A stretch of 64,000 nt of DNA from Gordionus sp. m RMFG-2023 (lineage: Eukaryota > Nematomorpha > Gordioida > Chordodea > Parachordodidae): the NCBI RefSeq assembly GCF_954871325.1, contig NC_088775.1, positions 73,199,561 to 73,263,560 of the forward strand. The letters run 5' to 3'. The stretch's first letter is position 1. Each line of letters opens with the position of its first letter. A program made the position numbers and the translations under genes. The notes beneath the pieces are model-generated. The model saw only the letters and a program-made list of their open reading frames with translations. It made no database searches and was not told the origin of the DNA. Shown one piece after another: positions 59,326 through 64,000 of this stretch.

Positions 59326-61829
59326 TAGTGAAGGTCAACGGTCCGGTCCTATCGGTCTTAGACCGGGACCGATCTTTTTGTTGAGGACCGTGGTCCGGAC
59401 TGGTCTTTTTATTTTTTACGGTCCGGACCGGTCTTTTATTAATATTTAAGTTTACTTTACTATTCTATTAATATAATTTTTTTGTATATTTTATTTAATG
59501 ATATTTTTCTAGAGGAGTTATTTTAGATTTTGTTAATTTTTTTTTTACAATATGAAAACCATAAGTTTGTCCAAGAAACATTTTACTTATAGTCCTAATA
59601 AAAAACATAGAATATGTGTTCACTGTAATACCAAATTTAACATATCGTCAGCAACAAGTAACAAAATAAGTGTTTATAATTTTTTAAGCAATAAATTAAT
59701 CAAAATAAGCAGTATTATTATTAAAATATTTTGGTTATTATTTATATATCTATTTTTTCTTAAGAAACTGTCTGAATAATTCATTGTCAAAATAATTTAA
59801 CCTTATTCTTAATAAAATAATTAGGTACCTTAAGCAGACATGATAAAACATAAAATTTATACTTCTAATAATGAAAATATCTCAAAAACACAATCTACTC
59901 TTAATTTAAATATGCCCTCCACAAGTACAAAATCACTTTCTTCAATACCATTGGATAAATTCCAAACAGATCATATGAACCAACTAATTATAAAATAGAT
60001 AATAATGGACTCTCTGCCAATGAAGACTATTGAAAGTTCAGGTCTTCATAATTTAATCAAATATTTAAACTCAACTGCTACAATTTGGTCAAAAGTTAAA
60101 AATTTTTATACAGCTAATTTTGAGAAACTAAGAAATTCTCTAAAAGATATTTTAAATAAAAATAATTCTTTAATAAGCTTTACCACAGATATGTGGAGCA
60201 ATATAAATAAAATTTCAGTTATAGCCATTACTGCACACTATATTGATTCTTCTTTTACATTAAAAAATATTTTACTTGATATAAATCATATCCCATTTCC
60301 TCATACTTCTGAAGAAATATCCTTAGCTATAAAAGAAGTAATTGATGTATATCAATTGGAGGAGAATATACTGGCCTATACTACAGATAATGCCAATAAC
60401 ATCCTAAAAAGCATGGATATTTTGCAGAATATTTATAAGGAACAAAAATTTAAAGGCTTTAGATGCTGTGCCCATATTCTAAACCTAATATCTCAGGAAG
60501 GTTTATCATATATTACAACTATCCTAGAAAAGTGTAGAGACATAGCCTTTTCTATAAATAAATCACCGAAAATAAATCAAGCATATGTACAAATATGTGA
60601 AAATAAGGGTATTACAAAATTTAAAATCCCTTCTGATATCTCTATTAGATGGAATAGCTCCTATTTAATGATGAATACAATTTATGAGGTATTTACATTT
60701 TTATCCAATTATTTTTAAAAAATATTTAATTTTTAGAACATGGATGCTATAGAAGAAGTACTTTTTTTGAATTACAAAACAATTTAAAGGGGTTTTCTTC
60801 ACTGAGTGTGATAAAGAAGACCTTAAAGAGGTAGATTTTCTAAGGCCCTTCTATAAAACCACACTTGATTTATCAGGATCCAAATATCCTACAGTTGGGA
60901 TTTCCATGTTATATATGGAGAATATAAATAATGAAATTTTAAATAATATAAAAAAGGATAATAACAATACAAGATAAGAAATTCTTAATAACATGCTGGT
61001 TAAAATGCAGAAATATCTCAAAGAATTATTTTGCTATGAATCATATGTCACAACATTATTGGATCCAAGATTAAAACAAGTTTACATGCCTAATACTCTT
61101 AATAGAATTGAGTATATGACCAAATTTTCAAAATATTTAAGGAAAATAGAAAAAATACAGGAATAACGGATTTTCAGGTATATTTTTAATATTTATTTAT
61201 TAAATCCTAATTTTCAAACATTTATGCCAGGAAGAAATCAATGAATTTAGTTTTTTAGAAAGAATTTTATCCCAAAAAAGAAATTCAGAAGGGGATTATA
61301 TATCGGCAGAAATCATTGAAGAAAATATATCAGAACTTCACACCTATTTGAATGAACCTCTTGTTTCATTAAAGGATGACATATTAGTGGTGAAAACCCT
61401 AGAAATTTTTTAGCAATTCAAGCAACATCTGTCCCCTGTGAACAAATATTTTCGAAAGCAGGACTTGTCACTAAAAAAAGGAATAGGCTTTTAAACAAAA
61501 CAATACAAGCTTTGATATGTATGGGCTCTTGGTTAAAGAATGGAATAGATCTACCGCCTCCATTAAGTCCCTCTTCTAATTCCTTCTAAGGAAGTTCTAC
61601 AAACAAAGACATTAGCATTTATTTAAATTAAATATTTGTATTAATTATTATATTATTCATATTTAATTTTATATTGTTTATATAATACTTATATTTAATA
61701 AAATGATAAAACAAATTAAATTGAACCGGTCTTTTTATTTAGGACCACGGTCTGGATAATCTTTTTTCAAGGACCGTGGTCCGGTCCGGTCCGAGGGTAT
61801 CGGTCCAGTCCGGACCGTGACCTTCACTA
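59326..61829 (+). mobile_element. hAT transposon with BED-type transposase
   Basis: Ends TAGTGAAGGTCAACGGTCCG and, read inward from 61829, TAGTGAAGGTCACGGTCCGG. GGTCCGG/CCGGACC blocks repeat for about 100 bp inside each end and probably bind the transposase. Target duplication CTCACGTT/CTCATGTT with one mismatch (59318-59325, 61830-61837). At 2.5 kb it is near the full length for a small hAT and holds nearly the whole transposase, interrupted in a few places. Moderately old. Confidence 0.93.
59552..61589 (+). pseudogene. hAT transposase (BED finger, RNaseH-like, hATC)
   Basis: Starts MKTISLSKKHFTYS; ICVHCNTKFN (about residue 23) gives the two cysteines of a BED finger, and LSRHDKTH, after a likely small intron (about 59658-59824), gives the histidines. 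The open core 60005-60715 has FTTDMWSNINKISVIAITAH (catalytic Asp), TTDNANNI, RCCAHILNLI and DISIRWNSSYLMM. Later come DLSGSKYPTVGISMLYME, TTLLDPRLK and, at about 61415-61589, AIQATSVPCEQIFSKAGLVT, the dimerisation block, ending SPSSNSF. Several in-frame stops and one or more shifts remain even with plausible introns, so it is probably inactive. Confidence 0.85.
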
Positions 61830-62149
61830 CTCATGTTATTGTTGTATTTTCAGATATATTTTTATCATCCTTATATTTGTATATATGGATACATTTATAT
61901 TATATACAAATCTATATAATTAAATAAACGTTTAATTTATTTCTGAATTAAATATTTTTGATAATCTTATAAGATTTATACAGCTAAAAATAATTAAAAG
62001 GTATTCATAAGAATATTTTTTAAAATTTTCTGCACTTTATTATTATTTACTTATATGATTCACTAGATGTATAAAAACATTTTTAAAGCAAATAAATTTT
62101 AGATATATTATTTTGTTTATTGCTTACTGAATCAAGTTAGAATATATAC

Positions 62150-62480
62150 TATTTATAATGATAAGAATATAATTAATTATTTTCTCCCCTTTATTAACAT
62201 TTACAGAGCAAGTTAATACCATATATCATTAAGATTTATTTAGACTAATCAAGTTAGATTAAATATATAGTGATAAAAATAATAAAATATTTTCTGCTCT
62301 TTATTAACATTTGCAGTTTATTACTTAATGAATATCTTTAAAATTTTATATAGACTAATCAATTTAAAATAAAAACTTTATAGTAATAAGAATATAATTA
62401 AAACATATCTTCCCTTTATTACTTAGTGAATATCTAAGATTAAATTTATTTAGACTAATCAAAAGAGAATAAATATTTTT
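62150..62480. repeat. Degenerate tandem repeat of about 110 bp
   Basis: Three to four diverged units sharing TTTAGACTAATCAA, ATAGTGATAAAAATAATA-type and CCTTTATTAACATTTRCAG-type segments (R = purine). Confidence 0.6.
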
Positions 62481-63110
62481 TACTTATATATTCAATAACA
62501 AAAGTTAGGAAAGATTTATTATATAATTTTGAATTGATTTATATTTTTTAATAACTTATCAGAAAGTATAATAACAAATAATCAATTTATCGAGTTAATT
62601 TTATAGCAAAATATATATTTAACATTTGAAATAATATTTTTCATATGATTTAGAATCTGTTATAAAATTTAATACATTTTTATATTGAAAATGGTAATAT
62701 ATTGAAGTGCATATCATTGTAACCAAAAAATTGTTCTAATTCTAACTTCTGATTTATTTACATAATGGTGCATTCATATATGTAGGTATCTGAGAATAAA
62801 TTTTTATTAAAATCAGGTAATGATTATAAACCTTTTTATAATAAGTCTTATTATAATTTGACAATAACTTAGTCATGTCTCATCAAACATATGATCTTGC
62901 AGATCAGTTAACATATTCAGTATTTTGGCATAAATTTGATGCACTTTGTGATGGCATTATCAATCAACCATAATTTTTAATTTTTTACCAACAAAAAATT
63001 TATGCAGGTAAAACATGTTACTTGTCACCTTTTTATTCAAGAAGTTTAGGATAATATACCTGGATATATAGGTAGAAACATTGTCAACATAGGGAGATAG
63101 CCAAGGAATG

Positions 63111-63347
63111 TTAACCAGAATGGTCCATTAAAGTTTTTGGTATGGCATGATTTGGTAATTTTTTAAAGTCTTCACAGATAAGATTGGTGTCATCTAAGGA
63201 CATGTAATTTTTATCGAAGCCCCAGCCTGGAATGTGGAACACCCATAACAGCAGATCGCAGCTAGTATGCAGTTGGAATAATATTGAGGTTACTTCTACA
63301 ACGTAAACATGAGTAGAAAAGTTCAAGCTGGTTTTATGATAACTCAT
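63111..63347 (-). CDS. Possible exon or gene fragment, 78 residues
   Basis: Starts MSYHKTSLNFSTHVYVVEVT; the second half, FHIPGWGFDKNYMSLDDTNL then ICEDFKKLPNHAIPKTLMDH, has strongly protein-like composition, and coding-like sequence continues in another frame below 63110. It may be a decayed gene or transposon fragment. Family not recognised. Confidence 0.35.
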   Translation of the reverse strand: MSYHKTSLNFSTHVYVVEVTSILFQLHTSCDLLLWVFHIPGWGFDKNYMSLDDTNLICEDFKKLPNHAIPKTLMDHSG

Positions 63348-63917
63348 GTTAATAAATATCTACAAAAATATAAATATAAAGGGTTTTATAAGGTATTTAT
63401 AAATAAAAATCACAAATATAAAAAAGATCAAGATTTAAAAAAATATGATTTGTAAATAAAATTCGCACTTCGATTTTAGTTTAGGGCTTGTCAACAATTC
63501 ATTTCCCAAAGTCATCACGTTTTTTAATAAGAGAATTAAAACCCAAATGTTTTACGATTAGATTTATAGATGTTATTTCCTTTTTCATATTTCAAAGCTA
63601 ATAAAATGTTAATACACTTTTCAAAAAAGTATTATAATCTTCAATTGATTTTTGAAATAAAGGGGTTTTATTACCCTTACCATAGATGTGAAGTGAATTT
63701 TAATAATCAAACATTCTGATGATAGACAAATAATATTACTTGTTAATATTATATTTGTCTATCATCAGATAAGTTCAATGTTTGGTCTGGAGGGGGGGGG
63801 GATAATAAAATTTTTTAAGATAAAATTATTGTTATTTAATAATATCAAACATAAATTTATTAGGACTAATAATTAATTCTAATACCCTGAATTAAAAGAT
63901 ATTAAACAGATATAACT

Positions 63918-64000
63918 GGCGGCACATGAAAAACTATAAAATAAATGTGAATTATAAAATATAAAGTGAATATAACCATCATATGAATCACTTAAATGAC
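63918..64000 (-). repeat. Dispersed repeat, inverse of 47325-47400
   Basis: Reverse complement of the segment at 47325-47400 with few differences, running to the window's end. A neighbouring GGCGGCAC at 63919 may be part of a hAT-type end. Confidence 0.8.

Larger units (their letters stand above)
61838..63917. other. AT-rich stretch
   Basis: Apart from the possible exon at 63111-63347 and the repeat starting with a G run at 63787, no feature can be supported. An imperfect repeated pattern TTTAGACTAATCAA recurs at about 62240, 62350 and 62450, indicating an old tandem repeat of roughly 100 bp. Confidence 0.45.

Noticed and set aside
1-64000. tRNA, rRNA or other structured RNA genes
   Set aside because: No B-box-like GGTTCGAAT with a foldable arm set and no rRNA core sequence was seen.

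Overview
The window is strongly AT-rich eukaryotic DNA. It looks like animal nuclear sequence: one spliced multi-exon gene for an ABCB9/TAPL-type half-transporter, and mobile elements of kinds common in invertebrate genomes (hAT elements of ZMYM1-like and BED/Ac-like types, hAT-derived MITEs, a Helitron fragment, small LTR elements without pol). The species cannot be named from the sequence.

Layout. 0-2 kb: the 5' part of an LTR-element fossil on the minus strand, with an Asn/Tyr/Arg-rich reading frame. 3.7-5.2 kb: a 1.5-kb pyrimidine tract containing (TTTCC)n and (TCTTC)n. 5.2-11.2 kb: a Helitron Rep fragment, a ZMYM1-like hAT with ends and target duplication, and MITEs. About 11.7-23.4 kb: a large inverted structure in which a 76-bp and a 119-bp tandem array run rightward and then reappear in reverse orientation, as in foldback-type elements. 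It has been enlarged by one hAT, one MITE and two small LTR elements. 23.4-27.4 kb: AT-rich DNA with a palindromic mini-element and hAT scraps. 27.5-45.1 kb: the ABCB9-like gene on the minus strand in nine reconstructed coding exons, with relics in its introns. 45.6-54.3 kb: ZMYM1-like hAT relics, MITEs, and an LTR element carrying a homologue of the Asn/Tyr-rich frame. 55-58.3 kb: an unrecognised 286-codon reading frame and a few possible exons. 59.3-61.8 kb: a BED-type hAT with ends, target duplication and most of its transposase.

The ABC gene is the only host gene I can name. Its exons join in phase and keep all the ATPase motifs, but the nucleotide-binding domain has about 220 extra residues between the Q-loop region and the ABC signature. 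The rest of the window is mostly layered transposons; at least eleven insertions can be shown by target-site duplications or by an interrupted host repeat. The best candidates for something undescribed are the inverted satellite structure at 11.7-23.4 kb and the enlarged ATPase domain.
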